Positions 1-10,637 of a DNA stretch of 64,000 nt are shown here, piece by piece. Origin of the DNA: Halomonas gemina. Its GTDB lineage: Bacteria; Pseudomonadota; Gammaproteobacteria; Pseudomonadales; Halomonadaceae. Location of the stretch: positions 78,072 to 142,071 of the forward strand of contig NZ_JAMJPK010000008.1 of assembly GCF_023554995.1 (NCBI RefSeq), given 5' to 3'. The translations under genes and the position numbers were made by a program. Position 1 is the first letter of the stretch; each line of letters opens with the position of its first letter. The notes under the pieces were generated by a model. It searched no databases. It was not told the DNA's origin and worked only from the letters and a program-made list of their open reading frames with translations.

Positions 1-663
1 AATCCCGACATGGCCGAGATGCTCGATGCCGCGCCGAGGCTGATGGACCATCTGGACGACGCCTCCCGCGCGCACTTCGAGCAGCTCTGCGCGCTGCTCG
101 ACGGCGCCGGCATCGACTACGTGATCAACCCGCGGCTGGTGCGCGGCCTGGACTACTACGGCCGCACCGTCTTCGAGTGGACCACCACGGCGCTCGGCAG
201 CCAGGGCACGGTGTGCGCCGGCGGCCGCTACGACGGCCTGGTGGAGCAGCTCGGCGGCAAGCCGACCCCGGCGGTGGGCTTCGCCATGGGCATTGAGCGG
301 CTGGTGCTGCTGCTCGACACCCTGGACCTGGTACCCGACACCGCCCGCGACGAGCTCGACGTCTATCTGCTGCCCATGGGCGAGGCGGCCACCTCCGCCG
401 CCCTGCTGCTCGGCGAGCGCCTGCGCGAGGCGCTGCCCGAGCTGCGCCTTCAGCTGCACTGCGGCGGCGGCAGCTTCAAGAGCCGCATCAAGAAGGCCGA
501 CCGCAGCGGCGCCCGCCTGGCGCTGCTGCTCGGCGAGGACGAGCTGGCCGAGGGCAGCGTGACCCTGAAGTTCCTGCGCGAGGAACGCGAGCAGCAGCGC
601 CTCCCCCAGGCGGGGCTCGCCGACACCCTGACATCCCTGCTGGAAGGCGAATCCTTCGCCTGA
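1..663 (+). CDS. hisS: Histidyl-tRNA synthetase, C-terminal part (5' truncated by window)
   Basis: The frame is open from base 1, so this is the last 220 or so residues of a longer protein. Class II histidyl-tRNA synthetase charges tRNA-His in the cytoplasm. Visible signatures are the histidine-binding stretch '[14 protein letters not shown]', the class II motif 3 region '[11 protein letters not shown]', and a C-terminal anticodon-binding domain from about codon 115 to the end. The gene is followed 28 bp later by yfgM, bamB and der, the usual gammaproteobacterial order, which supports the identity. Only the upstream catalytic half is missing, because it lies outside the window. Confidence 0.97.
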   Translation, partial: NPDMAEMLDAAPRLMDHLDDASRAHFEQLCALLDGAGIDYVINPRLVRGLDYYGRTVFEWTTTALGSQGTVCAGGRYDGLVEQLGGKPTPAVGFAMGIERLVLLLDTLDLVPDTARDELDVYLLPMGEAATSAALLLGERLREALPELRLQLHCGGGSFKSRIKKADRSGARLALLLGEDELAEGSVTLKFLREEREQQRLPQAGLADTLTSLLEGESFA

Positions 664-691
664 CGGACACCCGCATCAGAGGAGACCGCCC

Positions 692-1348
692 GTGGCGGAG
701 CTGAGAACCGAGGAAGAACAGCTTGAGGCCATCAAGCGCTGGTGGAAGGAGAACGGGACCTCGCTGATCGCCGGCGTGGTCATCGCCGCGGCCGGCGTGT
801 TCGGCTGGAACGCCTGGCAGGACTATCAGGCGAGCAAGGCCGAGGCTGCCTCCATGCGCTACCAGCAGCTGCTCGACCTCACCGGCCGGGACGACCTGGA
901 CGACGATGCCCGACAGCGTGCCGACGAGCTGGTCGGCGAGATCATCGACGAGCACGGCAAGACCCTCTACGCCGACCTGGCACGGCTGCTCGACGCCCGC
1001 CTGGCGGTCGACGCGGGTGACCGGGAACGGGCCCGGGCCGCCCTCGAGGCGGTGGTCGAGGGCAGCGAGCGCGACTACCTAGAGGGCCTGGCGCGCCTGC
1101 GCCTGGCCCGCCTGCAGCTCGCCGAGGGCAGTGCCGAGACGGCCCTGACCACCCTGGAGGGCGTACCCGAGGCCCTGGCGGCCCAGCGCGCCGAGGTGCG
1201 CGGCGATGCCCAGCATGCCCTGGGGCAGGCCGACCAGGCCCGTGAGGCCTGGCGCGAGGCCCTGACCCTCGCCGACAAACGTGACCAGCCGCTCTACGGC
1301 GTTCAGCTCAAGCTGGACGACCTCGGCGCCGAGGAGGCCACCCTATGA
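692..1348 (+). CDS. yfgM: YfgM family tetratricopeptide protein (periplasmic chaperone partner)
   Basis: This 218-residue protein has a short cytoplasmic N terminus, one membrane anchor at about residues 22-42 ('GTSLIAGVVIAAAGVFGW') and a periplasmic region rich in Ala, Leu, Glu and Arg that reads as TPR-like helices. The YfgM family acts with PpiD at the Sec translocon and helps periplasmic protein folding. A GTG start at 692 is chosen because an AGAGGAG ribosome-binding site lies 7 bp upstream. The stop overlaps the bamB start by 4 bp, which indicates coupling. The position between hisS and bamB is the standard one for this family. Confidence 0.93.
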   Translation: MAELRTEEEQLEAIKRWWKENGTSLIAGVVIAAAGVFGWNAWQDYQASKAEAASMRYQQLLDLTGRDDLDDDARQRADELVGEIIDEHGKTLYADLARLLDARLAVDAGDRERARAALEAVVEGSERDYLEGLARLRLARLQLAEGSAETALTTLEGVPEALAAQRAEVRGDAQHALGQADQAREAWREALTLADKRDQPLYGVQLKLDDLGAEEATL

Positions 1349-2493
1349 GACCGACCCTGCTGATTGCCGCTGCCGCTTCCCTGGCCCTGCTGGCCGGCTG
1401 CGCCGGCAAGGCCGAGCCCGAGTATGCCCCGCGCGAGCTGACGTCCCTGGACGCCACCACCGAGCTGGAGACCCTGTGGCGCGAGCGCGTCGGCAAGGGG
1501 CTGGGCGAGGCCGGCTACCCGGTGTCACCGGCCCAGGACGGTGACACCCTGTTCGCCGCCGACGGCCGGGGCCTGGTGGCGGCACTGGACGCCGACAGCG
1601 GCGAGACCCGCTGGGAGGTCGAGCTCGACACACCGGTCTCCAGCGGCCTGACCGCCGTGGCCGGCAGCCTCTTCCTGGCCACCCGCAACGGCGAGGTGCT
1701 CTCCCTGGACCAGGCCGATGGCGAGATCCAGTGGCGCTCCCGGGTCACCAGTGAGGTGCTGGCCGCGCCCCAGGCCAACCAGCAGCTGCTGGTGGTGCAG
1801 GCCGTCGATGGTCGCGTCACGGCCCTGGACCGCCAGAGCGGCGACGAACGCTGGGTCTACAGCGGCCCGCGCCCCTCGCTGACCCTGCGCGGCACCGGCA
1901 CCCCCACGGTGATCGACCCGGTCACCTTCGCCGGCTTCGCCAATGGTCGCCTGGTGACGCTGGACAACCGCAGCGGCCAGCCGCTCTGGGAGCGCCGCAT
2001 CGCCATTCCCCAGGGGCGCAGCGAGATCGACCGCCTGGTCGACCTGGCCGGTCAGCCGGTCCTTACCCAGGACGGCCGGCTCTTCGTGACCAGCTACAAC
2101 GGCCGCCTGGCCGCCCTCGACGCCCCCTCCGGCGAGGTGCAGTGGGCGCAGGAGCTCTCCAGCTACCACACCCCGATCCTGGTGGGAGACTTCCTGTTCG
2201 TGGTCGACGAGGCCAGCCACGTCATCGCCGTGGATGCCGGGTCCGGCAACGAGATCTGGCGCAACGAGGCCCTCGAGGGGCGTTCGCTCACCGCGCCAGC
2301 CTATGCCACCGACCACCTGGTAGTGGGCGACGTCGAGGGCTACCTGCACCTGATCGATGCCCGCGAGGGTGAGATCGTCGGCCGCACCCGCGTCGACGGC
2401 TCGGGGATCGGCGTGCGCCCGCTCACCGACCGGCGGCGCATCTATGCGCTGGCCAACGACGGCACCCTGGAAGCCCTGGAGCTTCGCCCATGA
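1345..2493 (+). CDS. bamB: Outer membrane protein assembly factor BamB
   Basis: BamB is a lipoprotein of the BAM complex, which inserts beta-barrel proteins into the outer membrane. The 382-residue product starts with a lipoprotein signal ending in the lipobox 'LLAGC' (Cys at residue 19). It continues as repeated PQQ-type beta-propeller blades with motifs such as '[11 protein letters not shown]', '[11 protein letters not shown]' and '[11 protein letters not shown]'. Length matches the family (E. coli 392). It overlaps yfgM and der by 4 bp each, so the three genes are probably one transcript. Confidence 0.97.
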   Translation: MRPTLLIAAAASLALLAGCAGKAEPEYAPRELTSLDATTELETLWRERVGKGLGEAGYPVSPAQDGDTLFAADGRGLVAALDADSGETRWEVELDTPVSSGLTAVAGSLFLATRNGEVLSLDQADGEIQWRSRVTSEVLAAPQANQQLLVVQAVDGRVTALDRQSGDERWVYSGPRPSLTLRGTGTPTVIDPVTFAGFANGRLVTLDNRSGQPLWERRIAIPQGRSEIDRLVDLAGQPVLTQDGRLFVTSYNGRLAALDAPSGEVQWAQELSSYHTPILVGDFLFVVDEASHVIAVDAGSGNEIWRNEALEGRSLTAPAYATDHLVVGDVEGYLHLIDAREGEIVGRTRVDGSGIGVRPLTDRRRIYALANDGTLEALELRP

Positions 2494-3893
2494 CGCCGGT
2501 GATCGCCCTGGTCGGCCGTCCCAACGTCGGCAAGTCGACGCTCTTCAACCGCCTGACCCGCTCGCGGGACGCCCTGGTGGCGGACTTCCCGGGGCTGACC
2601 CGCGACCGCAAGTACGGTAACGGCATGCTCGGCGACAAGGCCTACACGGTGATCGATACCGGCGGCATCAGCGGTGACGAGGAGGGCATCGATGCGGCCA
2701 TGGCCGAGCAATCGCTGGTGGCCATCGACGAGGCCGACATCGTGCTCTTCCTGGTCGACGCCCGCGCCGGCCTCAACGTCGCCGACCAGGCCATCGCCAA
2801 CCACCTGCGGGTCAACCAGAAGAAGACCTGGCTGGTGGTCAACAAGGTCGACGGCCTGGAAGAGCACAGCGCCATGGCCGACTTCTGGCAGCTGGGGCTC
2901 GGCGACCCGCACCCCATCGCCGCGGCCCATGGCCGCAACGTCACCACGCTGATCGAGGAGGTGCTCGAGCCCTTCCCCGCGCGTGACGAGAGCATCCCCG
3001 CGGACACCGGCACCAAGGGGATCCGCATCGGCGTGATCGGCCGCCCCAACGTCGGCAAGTCGACCCTGGTCAACCGCCTGCTCGGCGAGGAGCGGGTGGT
3101 GGTCTTCGACGAGGCCGGCACTACCCGCGACGCCATCGAGATTCCCTTCGAGCGGCGCGGCAAGCCCTACGTGCTGGTGGACACCGCCGGGGTCAGGCGC
3201 CGCAAGAACGTCCGCGAGATAGCCGAGAAGTTCTCGATCATCAAGACCCTGGAGGCGATCAAGGAGTGCCACGTGGCCATCGTGGTGCTGGATGCCCGCA
3301 GCGGACTGGTGGAGCAGGACCTCCACCTGCTGGACTACGTGCTGACCAGCGGGCGTGCCCTGGTGCTGGCAGTCAACAAGTGGGACGGCCTGGAGCACGA
3401 GGCCAAGGAGTCGATGCGCACCGAGATCAAGCGCCGCCTGGGCTTCGCCGACTATGCCGATCTGCACTTCATCTCGGCGCTGCACGGCACCGGGGTGGGG
3501 GACCTCTACCCGTCACTGGAGCGCGCCTTCGCCTCAGCCAACGCCCACTGGTCCACCAACCGCCTGACCACCATCCTCCAGGACGCCGTGGAGGCCCACC
3601 AGCCGCCCCTCGTGCGCGGGCGACGGATCAAGCTGCGCATGGCCCACCAGGGCGGCAGCAACCCGCCGATCATCGTGGTCCACGGCAACCAGACAGGCTC
3701 GCTGCCAGAGGCCTACAAGCGCTACCTGACCAACACCTTCCGCAAGGTGCTCAAGGTGCGCGGCACCCCGATGCGCTTCGAGTTCCGATCGGGCGAGAAC
3801 CCCTACGACTCGCTGGCCGGCGCCAGCGACCGTGAGAAGGCCAAGAAGCGGGAACTGGGCCGCACCAAGGAGGCGCGCAGGAGCCGCCGCTGA
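2490..3893 (+). CDS. der: Ribosome biogenesis GTPase Der (EngA)
   Basis: Der is a double-GTPase needed for 50S ribosomal subunit maturation. The 467-residue protein shows two P-loops 'GRPNVGKST' (near residues 8 and 184), two DxxG motifs ('DTGG' and 'DTAG') and two NKxD motifs ('NKVD', 'NKWD'). A C-terminal KH-like domain follows, with a basic tail. The ATG overlaps the bamB stop by 4 bp. Nothing is unusual in length or motifs. Confidence 0.98.
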   Translation: MTPVIALVGRPNVGKSTLFNRLTRSRDALVADFPGLTRDRKYGNGMLGDKAYTVIDTGGISGDEEGIDAAMAEQSLVAIDEADIVLFLVDARAGLNVADQAIANHLRVNQKKTWLVVNKVDGLEEHSAMADFWQLGLGDPHPIAAAHGRNVTTLIEEVLEPFPARDESIPADTGTKGIRIGVIGRPNVGKSTLVNRLLGEERVVVFDEAGTTRDAIEIPFERRGKPYVLVDTAGVRRRKNVREIAEKFSIIKTLEAIKECHVAIVVLDARSGLVEQDLHLLDYVLTSGRALVLAVNKWDGLEHEAKESMRTEIKRRLGFADYADLHFISALHGTGVGDLYPSLERAFASANAHWSTNRLTTILQDAVEAHQPPLVRGRRIKLRMAHQGGSNPPIIVVHGNQTGSLPEAYKRYLTNTFRKVLKVRGTPMRFEFRSGENPYDSLAGASDREKAKKRELGRTKEARRSRR

Positions 3894-3922
3894 GCCACCC
3901 TCCCCTGGCCTTCATGTCCGCC

Positions 3923-3956
3923 GCGCCCGGCCCGGTCATCACGACCTGCCGGGCGC
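3923..3956 (+). terminator. Hairpin after der, possible terminator
   Basis: A perfect 9-bp inverted repeat (GCGCCCGGC / GCCGGGCGC, 16-base loop) lies 30 bp after the der stop. No T-run follows, so intrinsic termination is uncertain. It may only stabilise the 3' end of the message. Confidence 0.35.
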
Positions 3957-4091
3957 TGTCGTCAAGCGCCGACAGTTCCGCTTCTGCCGAGGGCAGGGAG
4001 GGGCCCCGACGGCTTGACGCGAGCCACCATTGGCCCTGAAATACGCCCCTCGCTGCAATGCAGCACCGCTGCTCTCCCTGAGGATTCCACG

Positions 4092-4712
4092 ATGCTCATC
4101 CGTCGCCTGACGCGCCGCTGGCGCCTGCTCGCCCCGCTCTGCCTGGCTGCCCTGCTCGGCGGCTGCCTGGCGATCCCCCAGACCGGCCTCTTCGCCTTCC
4201 GCCTGGCCGTGACGTCGCTGGGGGTGGAGGAGGTGCGCATCGGCCCCTACGCCGTGGATGCCCGCCTAGACACCAGCGATATCATGTCGCTGGCGATGTC
4301 GAGCCTCGGCGCCGGCAGCCTGCCGCTGCAGGCCACCCTGGCCATGGGGCTCGGCCTGCCCACCGGCATGCCGCCGGTGGAGATGGCCGGCTTCCGCTGG
4401 ACCCTGGACATGCCCGGCGTGGAGCCGGTCAGCGGCGACTACGAGCAGGACGTGACCCTGACCTCGGGCGATGACGCCAAGCTGCGCCTGCCGGTTGCCT
4501 TCGACCTGCTGGGTGGCGACGGCAAGCGGCTGGCCCCCATGGTGGAGCTCGCCAGCCAGCTGGCCCGCCAGGGGGAGCTGCCCGCTGGCAGCGAACTGGC
4601 GATCACCCCGGGGGACCTGCGCGGCCTGGGCATGACCCTGCCCGCCGGCCTGCTCACTCCCACCATCCGCCTGGGCGTGGGCGAGGATGGCTCGCTGATT
4701 CCGCGGGGGTAA
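4092..4712 (+). CDS. Hypothetical lipoprotein (about 206 aa)
   Basis: The family is not recognised with confidence. The ATG at 4092 is chosen because a lipoprotein signal follows at once: basic N terminus 'MLIRRLTRRWR', hydrophobic stretch and lipobox 'LLGGC'. A GAGGA sits about 8 bp upstream. An in-frame ATG at 4014 would bury the signal. The mature part (about 178 residues) alternates hydrophobic and polar residues and looks like an all-beta domain, loosely like LEA14-type periplasmic proteins. That comparison is an impression, not a match. It stands alone between der and a minus-strand ATPase gene. Confidence 0.75.
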   Translation: MLIRRLTRRWRLLAPLCLAALLGGCLAIPQTGLFAFRLAVTSLGVEEVRIGPYAVDARLDTSDIMSLAMSSLGAGSLPLQATLAMGLGLPTGMPPVEMAGFRWTLDMPGVEPVSGDYEQDVTLTSGDDAKLRLPVAFDLLGGDGKRLAPMVELASQLARQGELPAGSELAITPGDLRGLGMTLPAGLLTPTIRLGVGEDGSLIPRG

Positions 4713-4867
4713 CGTGGCCAGAGCACAAGCGGGGCGCCGGGAACAGGTCGTAGAGGGGGTCCTACGCCAGGGATGGCGTCGGTAGCGCCCATGGATGGGT
4801 TCACAGCGCCCCTCATAGGCCTGTCGCCGGATCAGCCCCGTTGCCGGGATTTTGCTGAAGTTCTATC

Positions 4868-5734
4868 TTACTTCCCGTGCAGGCGCCGGCGGCCCACCCA
4901 CTGGGTGGCGAACTGCCAGGCGCCGCGACCGCTGCGCCCGCCGCGCAGGGTGGCGAAGCGGATCGCCTCGGCCCGCGCCTCGGCGTTCCAGTCCTCGCGA
5001 TGGCCCAGCTGGCTGACCCAGTGACAGCAGGCCTCCAGGTAGACGTCCTGGTTGAAGGGGTGGAAGCCCAGCCACAGCCCGAAGCGGTCGGAGAGCGAGA
5101 TCTTCTCCTCCACGGCATCGCCGTGGTGGAGCTCATCGCCCACCAGTCGCGAGCCCTCGTTGTCGCTCATCGACTCCGGCAGCAGGTGGCGGCGGTTGGA
5201 GGTGGCATAGAGCAGCACATTGGGCGGCGGCCCGGTCAGGGCCCCGTCCAGCACGCTCTTCAGTGCCTTGTAGGCATCGTCGTGCCCCTCGAAGGAGAGG
5301 TCATCGCAATAGACGACGAAGCGCTGGCGCTGGTGGCGCAGCTGCTCCACCAGCACCGGCAGCGCCGCGAGGTCATGGCGGTCCACCTGCACCAGGCGCA
5401 GCCCCTCGCCCGACAGGCTGTTGAGCAGGGCGCGGATCAGCGACGACTTGCCGCTGCCCCGCGAGCCCCACAGCAGGGCGTGGTTGGCCGGGTGGCCCTG
5501 CAGGAAGGCCCGGGTGTTGTCGACCAGCGCCAGCTTCTGGCGCTCGATGCCCAGCAGGTCGTCCAGCGCCAGGGCATCCCGGGGCGGCACCGGCAGCAGC
5601 CGGCCTCCCAGGGCATGGCGCTGCCAGAGGGCGGCGACGTCACGCTCCCAGTCCACCTCCAGCGGGGGTGGCGGCAGCCAGTGCTCGACGTGATCCAGCA
5701 GCTTGAGCAAACGACGCGACAGCTCGGCGTCCAT
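4868..5734 (-). CDS. DUF815 family AAA+-type ATPase
   Basis: The 288-residue protein has a Walker A motif 'GSRGSGKSS' (near residue 90), a Walker B-like 'VVYCDDLSFE' and the family signature 'LYATSNRRHLLPE'. These match DUF815 proteins, cytoplasmic P-loop ATPases of unknown cellular role. Family members often have a 'SDRFGLWLGF' segment, also present here. The gene is monocistronic: its 3' end faces the lipoprotein gene and its 5' end diverges from the M48 peptidase gene with about 120 bp between them. No partner gene suggests a substrate. Confidence 0.88.
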   Translation of the reverse strand: MDAELSRRLLKLLDHVEHWLPPPPLEVDWERDVAALWQRHALGGRLLPVPPRDALALDDLLGIERQKLALVDNTRAFLQGHPANHALLWGSRGSGKSSLIRALLNSLSGEGLRLVQVDRHDLAALPVLVEQLRHQRQRFVVYCDDLSFEGHDDAYKALKSVLDGALTGPPPNVLLYATSNRRHLLPESMSDNEGSRLVGDELHHGDAVEEKISLSDRFGLWLGFHPFNQDVYLEACCHWVSQLGHREDWNAEARAEAIRFATLRGGRSGRGAWQFATQWVGRRRLHGK

Positions 5735-5853
5735 GAGGCTTCCTCCCGGTGTGCACGTTTCCCGGTTGACCTGACCGGCGTTCGGGGTATCTTGTGGCGA
5801 ACCTCGACGCCCCGTCCAGAGTCTCAGTGATCTGGAACCGACAGGAGCTCTCC

Positions 5854-6657
5854 ATGCGCTGGACCCATTACCTTGCCGTTGGCGCCCTGAGCGTCAGCCT
5901 CGCCGCCTGTACCACCTCGCCCACCGGGCGCTCGCAGCTCACCCTGATGTCCGACGAGCAGCTCGACCAGATGGGGGCCCAGGCCTTCGCCCAGTACCAG
6001 CAGGAGCTGCCGACGGTCGGCGGTGCGCCGCTGCGCTACGTGCAGTGCGTCACCGAGGCCGTGGTCCGCGCCCTGCCCGAGCGGGAGCGCAGCCAGAACT
6101 GGCAGGTCAAGGTCTTCGAGTCCGAGGATGCCAACGCCTTCGCTCTCCCCGGCGGCTACGTGGGCATCAACACCGGCCTGCTCCATGTCGCGCAGAACCA
6201 GGACCAGCTCGCCGCGGTGATCGGCCACGAGATCGCCCACGTGCTGGCCCGCCATGCCAACGAGCGCGCTTCCACCCAGACCGCCACCCAGCTCGGCCTG
6301 TCGGTGATCTCGTCGGCTTCCGGCATGCAGGGCGCCGGGGGCGAGACCATGATGGCGGCGCTGGGCATGGGCGCCCAGTACGGCATCCTGCTGCCCTTCT
6401 CGCGGCGCCACGAGAGCGAGGCTGACACCCTGGGCCTGACCCTGATGGCCGATGCCGGCTTCGACCCGCGGGCCAGCATCGCGCTGTGGGACAACATGGG
6501 AGCCGCCGGGAGCGGCGCCCGGCCACCGGCCTGGATGTCCACCCACCCCAGCCACGGTCAGCGCATCGGCGGCCTGGAGGCGGCCATGGGCGAGGCCATG
6601 AGTCGCTATGAACGGGCCCGCAACGCCGGCCGCACGCCCAACTGCCCGCGCCCCTGA
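5854..6657 (+). CDS. M48 family metallopeptidase, lipoprotein
   Basis: The ATG at 5854 begins a lipoprotein signal with lipobox 'LAAC' (Cys 19). The 267-residue protein carries the zinc-protease motif HEIAH (residues 125-129) and the downstream glutamate ligand region 'ESEAD' (about 187-191), both characteristic of peptidase family M48. Such outer-membrane-anchored proteases (LoiP/YggG and BepA relatives) act in periplasmic quality control. No TPR tail is present, so it resembles LoiP more than BepA. An upstream in-frame ATG at 5794 would add 20 residues before the signal and is not favoured. Confidence 0.92.
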   Translation: MRWTHYLAVGALSVSLAACTTSPTGRSQLTLMSDEQLDQMGAQAFAQYQQELPTVGGAPLRYVQCVTEAVVRALPERERSQNWQVKVFESEDANAFALPGGYVGINTGLLHVAQNQDQLAAVIGHEIAHVLARHANERASTQTATQLGLSVISSASGMQGAGGETMMAALGMGAQYGILLPFSRRHESEADTLGLTLMADAGFDPRASIALWDNMGAAGSGARPPAWMSTHPSHGQRIGGLEAAMGEAMSRYERARNAGRTPNCPRP

Positions 6658-6676
6658 TAAAGAAGACTCGACGCAC

Positions 6677-6937
6677 ATGCTGAAGATCGGATTGCTGCTG
6701 CTGGTAGCGCCCATCCTGGTACTGATGGGCGCCTACTTCATGGAACTGGGTGACGTGCGCGACTGCCTGCTCGTCCAGGAGGGGCACTGGGACTACCAGG
6801 CGGGTGTCTGCCGCGAGACCGTCCAGCCCTTCGTGCCCTGGATCGACCGCCACCCCTGGCTGGTCAATGGCGGCATGCTGACCTCGGTGGCCGGCGTGGC
6901 GCTCTGCATGGTGGGGCTCTACGTCAAGAAACGCTGA
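6677..6937 (+). CDS. Small two-span membrane protein (86 aa), unknown function
   Basis: The family is not recognised. Two hydrophobic segments (about residues 3-22 and 64-82) flank a loop with two cysteines (30 and 45) that could form a disulfide if periplasmic. The C terminus ends in Lys-Lys-Arg. It starts 19 bp after the M48 peptidase stop on the same strand, so it may be co-transcribed. The last 23 bases form the first unit of a 24-bp tandem repeat that continues beyond the stop. Confidence 0.72.
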   Translation: MLKIGLLLLVAPILVLMGAYFMELGDVRDCLLVQEGHWDYQAGVCRETVQPFVPWIDRHPWLVNGGMLTSVAGVALCMVGLYVKKR

Positions 6938-7010
6938 AGGCTCCACGTCAAGAAGCGCTGAAGGCTCCACGTCAAGAGGCGCTGAAGGCTCCACGTCAAG
7001 AGACGCTGAC
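6915..7010 (+). repeat. 24-bp tandem repeat, four units
   Basis: Four adjacent 24-bp units (starting at 6915, 6939, 6963 and 6987) differ by one to a few bases, mainly in the 'aagaaacgc' / 'aagaggcgc' part. The first unit is the end of the preceding membrane-protein gene and contains its TGA stop. The next three units are non-coding copies of that end. Confidence 0.95.
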
Positions 7011-7066
7011 GGCGTCCAATCATCGCTATCCTCGGGGCTGACCCGGTGGCAGTCGTTCGCGCTTTC

Positions 7067-7879
7067 TTAAAGCGCCTGCCTTAGCCTCTCCAGCACCGGC
7101 GCGGTATCGGGGCGCCTGCCGCGCCACTGAAAGAAGGACTCCGCCGCCTGCTCCACCAGCATGCCCAGGCCGTCGACGGTCTGGGCGCCACGCTCGGCGG
7201 CCCAGTGCAGGAAGACCGTGGGCTCGGCGCCATACATCATGTCGTGGGCGGTGGCACGCGGCGTGAAGAGGTCATCGGGCAGCGGTGGCAGATCGCCCGC
7301 CAGGCTCGCACTGGTGCCGTTGATCACCAGGTCATAGGGCCCTTCCACCGCCTCGAAGCCGCCGCCGACGATCGCGCCCAGGTCACGGAAGTCGACGGCC
7401 AGGGCCTCGGCCTTGGCCGCGGTGCGGTTGGCCACCCGCAGGCTCGCCGGCCCCTGGGCCAGCAGCGGCTCCAGCACGCCGCGCACCGCGCCCCCGGCGC
7501 CCAGCACCAGGATCCGCGCCCCGGCCAGCGCCACCCCATGGCGCTCGAGGTCGCGCACCAGGCCGATACCATCGGTGGTGTCTCCACGGGTCTCGCCATC
7601 GTCGCCGAGGATCAGGGTGTTGACCGCCCCGGCCCGGCGGGCGCGCTCGCTGAGGGTGTCGCAGAGGCGGAAGGCCTGCTCCTTGAAGGGCACGGTGACG
7701 TTGGCTCCGCGGCCGCCCTCGGCCACGAAGCGTCGCCAGGCGCCGGCGAAGTCATCAAGCGGCGCCTCGGTCGCGACGTACTCGATGTCATCACCGACCT
7801 GGTCGGCGAAGTCGGCGTGGATGGCCGGCGACTTCGAATGGCCGACCGGGTGGCCAAAGACGCAGTAGCGATCGGTCAT
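7067..7879 (-). CDS. aroE: Shikimate dehydrogenase (NADP+)
   Basis: AroE reduces 3-dehydroshikimate to shikimate in aromatic amino acid synthesis. The 270-residue protein shows the substrate-binding '[10 protein letters not shown]', the catalytic-lysine segment '[11 protein letters not shown]' and the NADP-binding '[10 protein letters not shown]'. The ATG at 7879 has an AAGGAG-type ribosome-binding site on the minus strand. It lies downstream of hemF, with a 53-bp gap, and aroE-hemF-tsaC-dprA form a single minus-strand series typical of this lineage. Confidence 0.97.
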   Translation of the reverse strand: MTDRYCVFGHPVGHSKSPAIHADFADQVGDDIEYVATEAPLDDFAGAWRRFVAEGGRGANVTVPFKEQAFRLCDTLSERARRAGAVNTLILGDDGETRGDTTDGIGLVRDLERHGVALAGARILVLGAGGAVRGVLEPLLAQGPASLRVANRTAAKAEALAVDFRDLGAIVGGGFEAVEGPYDLVINGTSASLAGDLPPLPDDLFTPRATAHDMMYGAEPTVFLHWAAERGAQTVDGLGMLVEQAAESFFQWRGRRPDTAPVLERLRQAL

Positions 7880-7932
7880 GGTGTTTTCTCTCCTTCAGAA
7901 CCATCGCAGATAGCTGTGCGTTGCGGGGCTGG

Positions 7933-9467
<1,535 letters not shown>

Positions 9468-9525
9468 GGGTCTCCTCGCCTCGTCACGACATGCCGGATG
9501 ACCGGCCTCAGGGGGGCATATGCTA

Positions 9526-10623
9526 TCACGCTCCCGGCCGGGTCGGCAGGCGCACCCAGCCACCGGCGGCCTGGGTCACGGCGCCCTCCAGCTCCAGTTC
9601 GAGCAGGCCGCGCTGGCAGTCGGCGACGCCCCGGCCGGTCAGTGCCACCAGAGCATCCACCGGTGTGGGGGTGTCGCTCAGCCAGCGCAGCAGCGAATCC
9701 TCTCCCACCTCGGCCGGTCCGGGCCCCGGCATCGACGCGGGCGCGGCGGCCACGGCCCACTGGCTGAGCTCGGCGAGGATGTCGTTCAGGTCGCGGACCA
9801 GCACGGCGCCATCGCGGATGAGCTGCAGGCAGCCCCGGGCCATGGGGTTGTGGATCGAGCCGGGCAGGGCGAAGACCTCGCGGTTCTGCTCGAGGGCCAG
9901 CCGGGCACTGACCAGCGAGCCGCTGCGCTCGGCGGCCTCCACCACCAGCACGCCCAGCGATAGGCCGGTGACGATGCGGTTGCGACGGGGGAAGAAGCCG
10001 GCCCGAGCCGGGGTGCCCGGGGGATGCTCGGAGAGCAGCAGTCCGCCGCTTTCCTGCAGGCGCCGATGAAGGCGATGGTGACGCGGCGGATAGATGACGT
10101 CGACCCCGCAGCCGAGCACCGCCACGCTCGCCCCGCCGGCGTCGAGTGCGGCCTGCTGGGCCGCGGCATCGATGCCCAGCGCCATGCCGCTGACCACGCA
10201 CCAGCCCCGCCCGGCCAGTTCCCGGGCGAAGCCTGTGGCATTGGTCAGCCCCTCGCGGGTCGGCCGCCGCGAGCCGACCATGGCCAGTCGCGGCGGAGCG
10301 AGGGCCTCGAGGTCGCCCAGCGCCCAGAGCACCGGCGGGGGATCGGCGATCTGCCCGAGCAGTCTCGGCCAGGCGGGATGGTCGGGGTGGATCAGGTGCC
10401 GGCCTGGTTCGGCAGTGAGCCAGGCCTCGTCGGCCGCCAGTTCGGCAGAGAGCGGGCTGCGGGCGGGATGGTCGAGCCACAGCCGCAGGGACATGGCCGC
10501 CTCGCGCGGCAGCACCGCCAGCCAGCCATCCGGCCAGTCAGGCCGCGCCGCCACCAGCTCGGCCAGACGCGCGGCCCCCATGCCGGGCAACCGGGCGAGG
10601 ACCAGCCATTCCCGCGCCTTCAA
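9526..10623 (-). CDS. dprA: DNA-processing protein DprA (Smf)
   Basis: DprA loads RecA on incoming single-stranded DNA during natural transformation and is widely kept in non-competent species. The 365-residue protein has the Rossmann-fold block 'LAMVGSRRPT', then 'GWCVVSGMALGIDAAAQ', 'VAVLGCGVDVIYPPRH' and 'NRIVTGLSLGVLVVEA'. A C-terminal winged-helix-like region follows (about 300-365). It starts 14 bp after the LysM gene on the same strand, so the two are probably co-transcribed. Confidence 0.96.
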   Translation of the reverse strand: MKAREWLVLARLPGMGAARLAELVAARPDWPDGWLAVLPREAAMSLRLWLDHPARSPLSAELAADEAWLTAEPGRHLIHPDHPAWPRLLGQIADPPPVLWALGDLEALAPPRLAMVGSRRPTREGLTNATGFARELAGRGWCVVSGMALGIDAAAQQAALDAGGASVAVLGCGVDVIYPPRHHRLHRRLQESGGLLLSEHPPGTPARAGFFPRRNRIVTGLSLGVLVVEAAERSGSLVSARLALEQNREVFALPGSIHNPMARGCLQLIRDGAVLVRDLNDILAELSQWAVAAAPASMPGPGPAEVGEDSLLRWLSDTPTPVDALVALTGRGVADCQRGLLELELEGAVTQAAGGWVRLPTRPGA

Positions 10624-10637
10624 CGTCGGGCCCCGTC

